From RGIG3178 sp942492795 (GTDB lineage: Bacteria > Bacillota > Clostridia > Christensenellales > QAND01): a DNA stretch of 64,000 bases. The stretch is taken from contig OW818639.1 of NCBI GenBank assembly GCA_942492795.1, positions 434,001 through 498,000 on the forward strand. Direction: 5' to 3'. How positions within the stretch are numbered: the stretch's first letter is position 1; every line of letters begins with the position of its first letter. The notes under the pieces were generated by a model that saw only the letters and a list, made by a program, of their open reading frames with translations, had not been told where the DNA came from and did not search any database. Shown here one piece after another: positions 42,038 through 50,380 of this stretch. The translations under genes and the position numbers were made by a program.

Positions 42038-42654
42038 ATCAGCGTATCCTCCTCGCCATTATGGTGGACAAGCAGCATATCGCTTTGCTCGATTCGGGCA
42101 TTGGCGTTGGCGGTCAGCATTTTATTGCCACGCACCATCGCCGCAATATTTTGTCTTTTGTATTCTGCGATGGTTTTGCCTATCATGGCTCGTTCCGGCT
42201 TCATAAGTTTCATCGCGCAATATGTGCCGCAAAGATTCATCTTCACTTCTGCATGTTGCGGAAAAAGCATTTGCCCGATCCTTTCAACCGCCAGGTTCGT
42301 TGAGCAAAAGGTCGTCATGCCCATTTGGCGGAAAACATTCTCTCTTTTTGGATCGTACAGGTGCGTTATAATTTTGGGCACATGAAACAATTCCTTTGCA
42401 ACCTGTGACACCATGATGTTCATATTATCGTCGTCCGTGACAGCCGCCAAAGCATCGGCTTGTTCAATGTCGGCATTTTTCAAGACGTCCTCGTCGATCG
42501 GCATCCCAACGATTGTCATGCCGTTGAAACCCGAACCGAGCGAGCTTAAATTGTCCGGATCGCTGTCAATGACAACAACGTTGTGGTTGTCCTGACAAAG
42601 CGACAGCGCGAGTGCAGCTCCGACTTTTCCGCATCCTGCTATGATGATATACAT
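42034..42654 (-). CDS. trkA: TrkA-family potassium uptake regulator, second copy
   Basis: A 206-residue RCK protein with MYIIIAGCGKVGAALALSL and a shorter RCK_C domain (from about 140). It is translationally coupled to the first copy. Two different single-RCK proteins for one TrkH suggest a hetero-octameric ring, the single-chain equivalent of the long enterobacterial TrkA with two RCK pairs. Confidence 0.9.
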   Translation of the reverse strand: MYIIIAGCGKVGAALALSLCQDNHNVVVIDSDPDNLSSLGSGFNGMTIVGMPIDEDVLKNADIEQADALAAVTDDDNMNIMVSQVAKELFHVPKIITHLYDPKRENVFRQMGMTTFCSTNLAVERIGQMLFPQHAEVKMNLCGTYCAMKLMKPERAMIGKTIAEYKRQNIAAMVRGNKMLTANANARIEQSDMLLVHHNGEEDTLI

Positions 42655-42663
42655 GCGTTCTCC

Positions 42664-43029
42664 CTACTCAAAAATGGATCGGATGATGTCCGAATTCGTT
42701 GGTCGAGCATCCTCCGTCAGTCCATAATCATAATCATTGGATCTTAACCCCCAGGTGAAATCTGCCATGCGCTGCAAATTCCGGCAGGCCGGCTTAAAGC
42801 CCGGTTCCAACGCATAGGCTGCCCGATAATGCCTTTGCGCGCAGTTTTCGTCGCCTTTGAGTTCTTTCATAACCCCAAGCAGATTGTGCGGTGCAGCGGC
42901 GTCCATATTCAATGACATGGCTTGGATAATTGCCGCCTGTGCATTTGAAAAATCCTTATTCTGCAGATACGCTATTGCCTTATGCAGAAATGCTTGGTAG
43001 TCGTTTTCAGGCATATCGCGCTTTTTCAT
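42664..43029 (-). CDS. TPR-repeat protein in the potassium operon
   Basis: A 121-residue helical protein with two to three tetratricopeptide units (AIAYLQNKDFSNAQAAIIQAMSLN, NLLGVMKELKGDENCAQRHYRAAYALEPG). GGAGG lies upstream of ATG, and it ends 9 bases before the second trkA. It probably mediates protein contacts; why it sits at the head of the trk genes is unknown. Confidence 0.8.
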   Translation of the reverse strand: MKKRDMPENDYQAFLHKAIAYLQNKDFSNAQAAIIQAMSLNMDAAAPHNLLGVMKELKGDENCAQRHYRAAYALEPGFKPACRNLQRMADFTWGLRSNDYDYGLTEDARPTNSDIIRSIFE

Positions 43030-43121
43030 CGTTTACACCTCCGGAACACCTCCATCGTAATGCTTTGGGTATCAAAATGGTGTAAAAATAAGCATAAGAA
43101 GTATAAGGATTGCATAAAGAA

Positions 43122-43143
43122 AAAAACCGCGTCTGCGGTTTTT
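43122..43143 (-). terminator. Terminator between kdpE-like gene and the trk operon
   Basis: AAAAACCGC/GCGGTTTTT with a GTCT loop, 53 bases past the response-regulator stop. It separates the two-component system from the TPR-trk transcript. Confidence 0.8.
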
Positions 43144-43195
43144 ATTCTGATTATACCCGGTTCATCCAGAGAGGACGATGAAATACGCTCAAACA

Positions 43196-43882
43196 CTATA
43201 CTTCGTCGGTCAACCTGTATCCCACACCGATTTCCGTCATGATATATTTCGGCTGAGCCGTGTCGCTTTCGATTTTGCGGCGCAGGTTTCCCATGCATAC
43301 GCGAAGCGATTGCGTATCGTTTTCCGTCAAACCGCCCCAGATTTTTTCTACCAGGAACTTGTGGGTCAATACCTTTCCATGATGCTTTGCCAGCAATGTC
43401 AGCAATCGATATTCCGTAGGCGTCAGATGCACGTCCTTATCGAGAAGCTGTACTTTTCGTCGCTCATAATCGATGACTAAATCTCCCAATTGAAAAATAG
43501 TCGATGCAACATTTCCTTTGCTGCTTCGCCGAAGAGACACACGGATTCTGGCGAGCAATTCCGCCACGCTGAACGGCTTTGTCAAATAATCATCCGCGCC
43601 GGCATCCAGCGCTTCTACCTTTTCGCTTTCCTGTCCGCGTGCCGATACGATAATGATCGGTATATCCGCCCATTCCCTTGCTTTGCGGATCACCTCCAGC
43701 CCGTCGACGTCCGGCAAGCCGAGATCGAGGATGATGAGTTCCGGCCTGTGTGACGCAATGCCGATCAAAGCCGTTTTGCCATTTTCCGCTTCAATGCATC
43801 GATAGCCCTGGGCCTCGAGTGATACTTTAATAAAATGGCGAATCGGTTTTTCGTCATCCACGATCAGGATCAACGGTTCCAT
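43196..43882 (-). CDS. kdpE: KdpE-like response regulator
   Basis: A 228-residue OmpR-family regulator: receiver domain with Asp10 and Asp53 (IILDLGLPDVDG) and Lys at about 103 (DYLTKPFSVAELLARI), then a winged-helix domain (HLTPTEYRLLTLLAKHHGKVLTHKFLVEKIWG, core LTPTEYRLLTLL). It starts inside the end of the sensor gene (GGAG within it). KdpE activates K+ uptake genes at low K+; here the likely target is the adjacent trk operon, as no kdpFABC is present in the window. Confidence 0.9.
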   Translation of the reverse strand: MEPLILIVDDEKPIRHFIKVSLEAQGYRCIEAENGKTALIGIASHRPELIILDLGLPDVDGLEVIRKAREWADIPIIIVSARGQESEKVEALDAGADDYLTKPFSVAELLARIRVSLRRSSKGNVASTIFQLGDLVIDYERRKVQLLDKDVHLTPTEYRLLTLLAKHHGKVLTHKFLVEKIWGGLTENDTQSLRVCMGNLRRKIESDTAQPKYIMTEIGVGYRLTDEV

Positions 43883-45449
43883 TGTCGGTCTCCTTCATGG
43901 GCAAGCAGATGATGAACTTCGTCCCGCCCTCTGTGATGTTTTGCGCGGTGATTTCTCCCCCGTGCGCCTCAATGATCGATTTGCATATGGATAATCCGAG
44001 GCCGATCCCGCTTCTTCGCGCTTCGTCGGCTTTCGTATAGAAGCGCTCGAAGATGCGACCAATATCCTTCTGGGGAATGCCGGGTCCGTCATTGCTGATT
44101 TCGAGCCATACAAACTCATTCTTAACAGATGCTGAAATCGCAATGGCCCCTCCGCTTGGCGTATATTTGATCGCGTTGTCCAGGATGTTGACAATGGCCT
44201 GTTCAATCAACAACCCGTCGGCATAGACCATCAGGATTTCGTCCGGCATCGATACTGTGACGGTGTGATGCTGCAGTCTCATCTTTACGCGCGCGAGCGC
44301 AGCTGCGATAAGTTCTTCCACAGCTTCCATATCCCGCTTTAGCGTGACGCGCCCTTCGTGCAGACGCGTCATGCTCAGAATATTTTCCACAAGGTTTTTC
44401 AGCCAGTCCGCATCTTCGTAGATGTTCTGCAAAAAGGTGCGTATCGTTTCGTTGGGCAGCGTTGACAGGTTATCGATCATCGTGCTCGTTGAGCCCAGAA
44501 TCCCGGTAAGAGGCGTTCGAAGATCATGGGATATGGATCGCAGCAAATCGCTTCTAAACCGTTCCCGCTCTATCTGCATCTGTGCCTGCCGCTGCCTTTC
44601 ATTGGATTGCTCCCGCTCGATGGCAAGCGCTACCTGCGCGAGAATAGTATCCAGCATAACGCGCTGATCTTCCGGCATTTCCGCTTTGGTTTCCGCTACG
44701 ATGCCAACCACTCCCAACACGCCGTTTTGTCCAAGGATTGGCCGGTAATGAGCCTTGCATTCCCAAAACAGTTCCGTACCCGCTCCGCAGGCGTTGCCGG
44801 ACTGCAATGTTTCGTGGAAGGCTATTTTTTCCTTTTCATCGTTGAAAACATCGTTGCCTTCGATGCAACGGGTCATCTTGCGAAGGTGTCCTGCATCCTG
44901 TGTGATGATGACCGAAGAACCATAGAGTGAAAAAATATCGTTGGATGCCGTTTCCAATACCTGCTGCAAATTCTGTGAAGCCAGCAGATGCCGCTCGATT
45001 TGATATAAGACCCTGATACGTTTTTCCCGTGTTTCAGCCTGCCACGATTCAAAACGGATGCGTGTTGTAAGCGTGCTTGTAATGATGGAGGCAACCAGCA
45101 TGATGGCAAAGGTCACAAGATATTCGGGATCGTTGACATTGAACGAAAAGAACGGTTCGGTAAAGAAAAAGTTGAAAACCAGCACGCTTAATACGGAAGC
45201 GATGATGCCGTAAACATAACCGCGCGTCCAATATGCAATAAACAATACGCCCAGCATATAGGTCAGGATGTAGTTCGCTTCCGAAAAGCCCCATCGGCGC
45301 AATGCCAGGGATATAAGCGTGGCAGCTGTCAATATGCCGGCGGTCACTCCTGCACAGGCAAACACGCTGAGGAGGGATTGTTTGGATGATTTTCGAAACG
45401 GCTGCATATTGACAAAGGCGTCATAGGTTCGGCTATGGTGTACCGGCAT
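43854..45449 (-). CDS. KdpD-like sensor histidine kinase lacking the cytoplasmic KdpD/USP region
   Basis: A 531-residue kinase. Start ATG 45449 with GGGAGG 8 bases before. It opens with four helices of the DUF4118 transmembrane module (about 28-130), then a GAF domain (about 145-280), a HisKA box with His308 (SISHDLRTPLTGI), and the ATPase N, G1 and G2 motifs (ILDNAIKYTPSGG, ISNDGPGIP, SGIGLGLSICKSI). The roughly 370-residue N-terminal KdpD and USP domains that sense cytoplasmic signals in full KdpD are absent. Confidence 0.9.
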   Translation of the reverse strand: MPVHHSRTYDAFVNMQPFRKSSKQSLLSVFACAGVTAGILTAATLISLALRRWGFSEANYILTYMLGVLFIAYWTRGYVYGIIASVLSVLVFNFFFTEPFFSFNVNDPEYLVTFAIMLVASIITSTLTTRIRFESWQAETREKRIRVLYQIERHLLASQNLQQVLETASNDIFSLYGSSVIITQDAGHLRKMTRCIEGNDVFNDEKEKIAFHETLQSGNACGAGTELFWECKAHYRPILGQNGVLGVVGIVAETKAEMPEDQRVMLDTILAQVALAIEREQSNERQRQAQMQIERERFRSDLLRSISHDLRTPLTGILGSTSTMIDNLSTLPNETIRTFLQNIYEDADWLKNLVENILSMTRLHEGRVTLKRDMEAVEELIAAALARVKMRLQHHTVTVSMPDEILMVYADGLLIEQAIVNILDNAIKYTPSGGAIAISASVKNEFVWLEISNDGPGIPQKDIGRIFERFYTKADEARRSGIGLGLSICKSIIEAHGGEITAQNITEGGTKFIICLPMKETDNGTVDPDRG

Positions 45450-45482
45450 TTCTTGCACCTCCCTTGTCGACGAATCAGCAAA

Positions 45483-46415
45483 TCAACTTTCAAACAGCGG
45501 CGTAGAAAGATAGCGTTCGCCCGTGTCCGGCAACAGTACCACAACGGTCTTTCCCTGGTTCATCTTGCGTTTGCCCACCTGCGTCGCCGCCCACAGTGCA
45601 GCGCCCGCGGAAATACCGACAAGCAGCCCCTCTGTTTTGCACAATTCGCGTGCAAATTCATACGCATGCTCATCCGTGACCGGCATGATTTCATCGTATG
45701 CCTTTGTGTTGAGCACCGTCGGCACAAAGTTGGCACCGATGCCCTGGATGCCGTGTGGACCCGCATGGCCGTTGGACAGCATCGGGGATCTGGACGGTTC
45801 CACAGCTATGATCCCGACGGCAGGATTTTGCTGTTTTAAGAACTCCCCTACGCCTGTGATCGTTCCTCCGGTGCCGATTCCCGCCACAAAGAAGTCCACA
45901 TGCCCGTCCGTATCCGCCCAAATCTCGGGACCTGTGGTTCGCCTGTGTGCGTCCGGGTTGGCGGGGTTTTCAAATTGTGATGGCATGAAAGCATGGGGCA
46001 GTTCACGGCAAAGCTCCACCGCTTTGTCGATGGCGCCCTGCATCCCGCGGCTGCCTTCGGTCAGCACAATGTCCGCTCCGTACGCGTACAGTAGTTTTCG
46101 CCGCTCGATGCTCATGGTTTCCGGCATTGTCAGAACAACGCGGTACCCCTTCATGGCCGCAACTGCCGCAAGTCCGATGCCCGTGTTTCCGCTTGTCGGC
46201 TCGACGATTACGGAATCCTTTTGCAACAGACCTTTTCGCTCCGCGTTCTCGATCATCGCCTTCGCGATCCGGTCCTTAACGCTGCCCGCAGGGTTGAACA
46301 ACTCCACTTTTCCCAAAAGTCTGGCTAAAACGCCTTGCTTTTGTGAAAACCTTTCCAATTCCAGCAAAGGTGTGTTTCCGATCAGCTCTGTAATGTCTTT
46401 ATAAATGCGCGGCAT
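45483..46415 (-). CDS. cysK: Cysteine synthase A
   Basis: A 310-residue PLP enzyme that makes cysteine from O-acetylserine and sulfide. PLP-lysine is Lys47 in FNPAGSVKDRIA; the substrate loop PTSGNTGIGLA and phosphate-binding GTGGTITG are present. GGAGG precedes the ATG. It ends 33 bases before the KdpD-like gene, so some readthrough into the two-component system is likely, though a functional tie is not evident. Confidence 0.95.
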   Translation of the reverse strand: MPRIYKDITELIGNTPLLELERFSQKQGVLARLLGKVELFNPAGSVKDRIAKAMIENAERKGLLQKDSVIVEPTSGNTGIGLAAVAAMKGYRVVLTMPETMSIERRKLLYAYGADIVLTEGSRGMQGAIDKAVELCRELPHAFMPSQFENPANPDAHRRTTGPEIWADTDGHVDFFVAGIGTGGTITGVGEFLKQQNPAVGIIAVEPSRSPMLSNGHAGPHGIQGIGANFVPTVLNTKAYDEIMPVTDEHAYEFARELCKTEGLLVGISAGAALWAATQVGKRKMNQGKTVVVLLPDTGERYLSTPLFES

Positions 46416-46605
46416 GGGGAAGCCTCCAGTATATTATTGTTCATTGGTTGCAGTATAGGCTTGTTTTTCCTTGTATGTCAATGCGCTCATGCCGATCATC
46501 CGGCAGTGGTATTCGATGCAAATTGTAAATATGTTGTAAATCCAACACATTCATTCGGCCTTCTTTGGTATACTAAAGCTGAAATAATGGTTGGGGGGAT
46601 ACAAC

Positions 46606-46959
46606 ATGAGCATACAATCCATACGCAACATCGAATACGCCACGGTGGTGCCGTTTGCACAGCTGGTGAGCTATCAAAAGGGTCAGGTCGTCAGCAAAAC
46701 CCTGGCGCAAAACGAAAGCCATAGCGTGACGCTGTTCGCATTTGATAAGGGCGAAGAAATCAGCACCCACACCTCTGTCGGCGACGCGTTGGTCATCGCG
46801 TTGGACGGATCGGGCGAAGTGACCATCTCCGGTACGCATCATACGCTGCAGGCTGGCGATGCCATCGTCATGCCGTCAGAGGAGCCGCATGCGGTATTGG
46901 CGCTGGAACAGTTTAAAATGTTCCTGCTCGTACTGTTCCCGAGAAAAGAAGAGGTTTAA
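46606..46959 (+). CDS. Cupin-domain protein
   Basis: A 117-residue single cupin starting at the ATG at 46606 (GGGGGG upstream). Cupin motif 1 is present as the altered ISTHTSVGDALVIALDGSGEV, with one metal-type histidine; motif 2 is AGDAIVMPSEEPHAVLAL. A small metal- or ligand-binding barrel of unknown role. A weak terminator hairpin (GAGG/CCTC plus T-run) follows at about 46952-46975 and may be shared with the convergent Crp-type gene. Confidence 0.85.
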   Translation: MSIQSIRNIEYATVVPFAQLVSYQKGQVVSKTLAQNESHSVTLFAFDKGEEISTHTSVGDALVIALDGSGEVTISGTHHTLQAGDAIVMPSEEPHAVLALEQFKMFLLVLFPRKEEV

Positions 46960-46971
46960 TAGCCTCTTTTT

Positions 46972-47628
46972 TTACGCATCAAAAAGCTCGAACTGGTTCT
47001 TTTTAAAATCCAGCAAGCCTTCGCTTCGCATGCGTCCAAGCTCCGCGGACATTGCACTGCGTTCGACGCACAAGAAATCAGCCAGCTCCTGCCGGTCAAA
47101 CGGTATGGCAAACGTGTTGCTGTGTGCCATCTCCGCCTGTTCCAGCAAATAGGACAGGAGTTTCTCGCGCGTTGTTCTTTTAGAGGTATGTTCGATCTTC
47201 CTGTTGAGCTGAATGTTCTTTTCCGCCAGAATGTTCAGCATGTTGCGGATCAGCCTCGTATGGAACATGCAACTGGACGGACAGGTCGTTATGATGCGCG
47301 CATAATCGATCAGCATGATCTCGCTCTGCTCCACAGCTACGGCGCTGACTTCCAGCACCCGTTCTCCGGCACATGAAAAAGCTTCGGCGAAGAGTTCCGA
47401 GCATCCGACATGCGCCAGAATGGTCCTGTTTCCAAAATAATCCTCTTTGACGATCTGCACGGAGCCCGTCAGGACCAACCCGATGGCTGTCGCCTTGTCG
47501 CCTTGCAGGAAGATGATCTCCCCTTTGTCATAGCTTTTAACACGCGCATTCAGACAGCCGAGAAGCGATTGAAGCTCCGTTTCATCGATGCCCCAAAACA
47601 GCGGTACGTTTCGGAATAGTTTCTGCAT
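46972..47628 (-). CDS. Crp/Fnr-family regulator, divergent from hcp
   Basis: A 218-residue protein: cyclic-nucleotide-binding-type beta-roll (YDKGEIIFLQGDKATAIGLVLTGSVQIVKEDY) and a C-terminal winged helix (FDRQELADFLCVERSAMSAELGRMRSEGLL). Cysteines in the middle (CPSSC at about 116-120) could bind a cofactor but do not form the Fnr cluster pattern. It is divergent from a ferredoxin-hcp operon with a palindrome between, the arrangement of HcpR-type nitrosative-stress regulators. Confidence 0.88.
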   Translation of the reverse strand: MQKLFRNVPLFWGIDETELQSLLGCLNARVKSYDKGEIIFLQGDKATAIGLVLTGSVQIVKEDYFGNRTILAHVGCSELFAEAFSCAGERVLEVSAVAVEQSEIMLIDYARIITTCPSSCMFHTRLIRNMLNILAEKNIQLNRKIEHTSKRTTREKLLSYLLEQAEMAHSNTFAIPFDRQELADFLCVERSAMSAELGRMRSEGLLDFKKNQFELFDA

Positions 47629-47658
47629 GCCGACACCTTTTTCATCATTTTCACCTTG

Positions 47659-47674
47659 CGTTGTAAATACAACG
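47659..47674. promoter_or_regulatory. Crp/Fnr-type palindrome between the regulator and hcp operon
   Basis: CGTTGTAAATACAACG, perfect 7-base half sites around AA. TATACT at 47695-47700 (or 47690-47695) is the likely -10 of the hcp operon, putting the palindrome centre near -41, the classic class II activator position. Confidence 0.7.
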
Positions 47675-47741
47675 TACTTCCCTGCTGATTATACTATACT
47701 AAGAGCATAACAACAACAGACGCTCCGAGGAGGACACCACC

Positions 47742-48446
47742 ATGATACGAAAGGTAATCAACATAGATAAAGACCAATGCAACGGCTGCGGACTTTGCGT
47801 CAGCGCCTGTCACGAAGGGGCGATCGGGCTTATTGAGGGCAAGGCGACGCTTTTGCGTGATGACTATTGCGACGGTCTTGGCAATTGTTTGCCGGTATGC
47901 CCCACTGGCGCCATCAGCTTTGAGGAACGCGAAGCGGCGGCTTTTGATGAGCAGGCGGTTTTGCAGAATCAGGCTGCCAAACATAAGCAGCAGCCGGTGA
48001 TGGCCGGATGCCCCGGATTGGCCGCACATGCCATCGTACATCCCGAAACCGCTAAAGCGGCCGAGCCCGCAAACATGGAAAGCGAACTCAAGCAATGGCC
48101 GGTTCAGATAAAACTGGTGCCGGTGAACGCACCCTATTTCAACAACGCCAACTTGCTGATAGCCGCCGATTGCACGGCATTCGCCTATGCAAATTTCCAC
48201 CGCGACTACATGAAAAACCATATCACGCTTATCGGATGTCCGAAGCTGGATGACGGAGATTACAGCGAAAAGCTCACCGCCATCATCAAAAGCAACAACA
48301 TCAAGAGCGTCAAGGTGGTACGCATGGAAGTGCCGTGCTGCGGCGGCATAGAACACGCCGTAAAACAGGCGCTGATCAACAGCGGGAAAATGATCCCGTG
48401 GCAGGTTGTTGTGATATCGACCGACGGACAAATTTTACAGGACTAA
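47742..48446 (+). CDS. Ferredoxin-type iron-sulfur protein linked to Hcp
   Basis: A 234-residue protein. N-terminal 2[4Fe-4S]-type region with CNGCGLCVSACHEGA and the variant CDGLGNCLPVCPTGA; the C-terminal half contains CTAFAYANFH, GCPKLDD and VPCCGGI, a cysteine-rich domain common in clostridial proteins beside hcp. It probably passes electrons to the hybrid-cluster protein encoded 15 bases downstream. Confidence 0.9.
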   Translation: MIRKVINIDKDQCNGCGLCVSACHEGAIGLIEGKATLLRDDYCDGLGNCLPVCPTGAISFEEREAAAFDEQAVLQNQAAKHKQQPVMAGCPGLAAHAIVHPETAKAAEPANMESELKQWPVQIKLVPVNAPYFNNANLLIAADCTAFAYANFHRDYMKNHITLIGCPKLDDGDYSEKLTAIIKSNNIKSVKVVRMEVPCCGGIEHAVKQALINSGKMIPWQVVVISTDGQILQD

Positions 48447-48461
48447 GGGAGGATAAAAAAA

Positions 48462-50039
48462 ATGGAAAAAATGTTTTGTTTTCAATGTGAACAGACCGTA
48501 GGATGCGTCGGCTGCAAAGGTGCCGCGGGAGCGTGCGGCAAAACGTCCGACACTTCCAACCTTCAGGATGAACTAACCGGCGCGCTTATCGGCCTGGCAC
48601 GCGCTGCAGAAGGCCGCACACCTGCCGCTTCAACAAACCGCGCGATGATGGAAGGGCTTTTCACCACCGTTACCAACGTCAACTTTTCCGATGACGCCGT
48701 CAAGGAGCAGATTGCCAACGTCAGAGCCGAGAGCGCAAAGCTCATCCGGACGAAACCCGGCGAACCTGCAGCCGATGAATACGATATGCAGCAGCTGTGG
48801 AAAGCCGACGAAGATATCCGCTCGCTCAAATCGCTCGTTCTTTTCGGATTGCGCGGCGTAGCAGCGTATGCTTACCACGCGATGGTGCTGGGCTATACGG
48901 ATGAGCGGGTCAACGGATTCTTCTACAAAGCACTCGCTGCCGTAGGTTCCGATTTGGATGTTCCGACATTGCTTCCGCTGGTCTTGCAAACGGGCGAAGT
49001 GAACCTGGTTTGCCTGGAACTGCTGGATAAGGCCAATACCGAAACGTACGGAACGCCCGTACCCACGACCGTGCCGCTGACCATTGAGAAAGGACCGTTC
49101 ATCGTCGTTTCCGGACATGACCTGCTCGATCTTGCGAAGCTGTTGGAACAGACAAAGGACAAGGGCATCAACATATACACACACGGAGAAATGCTGCCCG
49201 CCCACGCATACCCGAAGCTCAAGGCGTACAAACACCTCAAGGGCAATTTTGGAACAGCCTGGCAAAATCAGCAGAAGGAGTTTGCGAACATCCCCGCTCC
49301 GGTGCTTTTCACCACCAACTGCATTATGCCTGTCAAAGACAGCTACCGCGACCGCATCTTTACGACCGAAGTGGTGGCTTACCCGGGCATGGTACATATC
49401 GGGGAGGACAAAGACTTTGCGCCAGTCATCCAAAAAGCTTTGGAACTTGGCGGCTATGCCCAAGACCAGGCGTTGACCGGCATCAACGGCGGCACACAGG
49501 TCACAACCGGATTCGGCCACGGCACGGTATTGTCGGTCGCGGATAAAGTGATCGACGCCGTCAAAGGCGGCGCCATCAAACACTTCTTTTTGGTCGGAGG
49601 CTGCGACGGTGCCAAACCCGGACGCAACTACTACACCGAATTCGTGGAAAAAGCGCCGAAGGACACGGTCATCCTCACGCTCGCCTGCGGCAAGTATCGC
49701 TTCAACGATCTCGATTTGGGAACCATCGGCGGGTTGCCGCGCATCATGGACATGGGCCAATGCAACGATGCATACAGCGCCATCCGCGTTGCGGTTGCGT
49801 TATCGGAAGCATTCGGATGCGGTGTGAACGATCTGCCGCTGTCGCTGGTGCTGTCGTGGTATGAACAAAAGGCGGTTTGCATCCTGCTGACACTCCTGCA
49901 CCTGGGCATCAAGAACATCCTGATCGGGCCGACGCTGCCGGCGTTTATTTCGCCCAACGTGCTCAAGGTATTGGTAGACAATTACGGACTCACGCCCATC
50001 ACAACGGCAGATCAGGATCTCAAGAGGATCCTTGGCTGA
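48462..50039 (+). CDS. hcp: Hydroxylamine reductase / hybrid-cluster protein
   Basis: A 525-residue Hcp, which reduces NO or hydroxylamine and protects against nitrosative stress. The N-terminal cluster cysteines (C6, C9, C18, C25) occur in MFCFQCEQTVGCVGCKG. The hybrid-cluster ligands lie in the C-terminal half (for example GGCDGAKPGRNYY, LACGKYRFN, GQCNDAYSAIRVA). AGGAGG precedes the ATG. The gene ends the operon and is followed by a strong terminator. Confidence 0.96.
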   Translation: MEKMFCFQCEQTVGCVGCKGAAGACGKTSDTSNLQDELTGALIGLARAAEGRTPAASTNRAMMEGLFTTVTNVNFSDDAVKEQIANVRAESAKLIRTKPGEPAADEYDMQQLWKADEDIRSLKSLVLFGLRGVAAYAYHAMVLGYTDERVNGFFYKALAAVGSDLDVPTLLPLVLQTGEVNLVCLELLDKANTETYGTPVPTTVPLTIEKGPFIVVSGHDLLDLAKLLEQTKDKGINIYTHGEMLPAHAYPKLKAYKHLKGNFGTAWQNQQKEFANIPAPVLFTTNCIMPVKDSYRDRIFTTEVVAYPGMVHIGEDKDFAPVIQKALELGGYAQDQALTGINGGTQVTTGFGHGTVLSVADKVIDAVKGGAIKHFFLVGGCDGAKPGRNYYTEFVEKAPKDTVILTLACGKYRFNDLDLGTIGGLPRIMDMGQCNDAYSAIRVAVALSEAFGCGVNDLPLSLVLSWYEQKAVCILLTLLHLGIKNILIGPTLPAFISPNVLKVLVDNYGLTPITTADQDLKRILG

Positions 50040-50060
50040 TCAAATCCCTCAGAAGGAAAG

Positions 50061-50090
50061 AAACCCCATGCGTTGCCGCATGGGGTTTTT
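50061..50090 (+). terminator. Terminator after hcp
   Basis: AAACCCCATGCG/CGCATGGGGTTT, 12-base-pair perfect stem with a TTGC loop and T-run. Confidence 0.9.
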
Positions 50091-50091
50091 A

Positions 50092-50300
50092 GGCCATCGA
50101 CAACTCGATGACCTTCAAGTGGGAATCCTGTCCCGGTCGCTACCGCTTCCCGCTCTGGCTGAAAACGTTCCACTGGAACGATTTCTATACGCTTCGCGCC
50201 CCCATGAGCAACCCCCAGGAACTCCGTTTTTTTGAGAAAAAACGGCGGGCAAAGGTGTTTTCCGACGCACATGTCGCCGGAAAACATTTCATCGCAGATT
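50092..50300. repeat. Multi-hairpin intergenic repeat, long copy
   Basis: Begins CCATCGACAACTCGATG two bases after the hcp terminator. It contains an extra hairpin-bearing insert (CGTTCC/GGAACG near 50165-50185) and ends with the CCGTTTTTT/AAAAAACGG and TTTTCCG/CGGAAAA hairpins shared with 29105-29165. No ORF. Confidence 0.65.
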
Positions 50301-50323
50301 GATCTACTTTTTCGGATACAAAG

Positions 50324-50354
50324 AGAAACCCCATGCGTTGCCGCATGGGGTTTC
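50324..50354 (-). terminator. Terminator after the repeat surface protein
   Basis: Same 13-base-pair GAAACCCCATGCG hairpin as at 50061, 27 bases past the stop of the surface-protein gene on the minus strand. Confidence 0.8.
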
Positions 50355-50380
50355 TGTTGTGTGTTTAAGAATTGTGTCTG

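Noticed and set aside
48630..49760. 376-codon open frame antisense to hcp
   Set aside because: Mirror of hcp; no start site.
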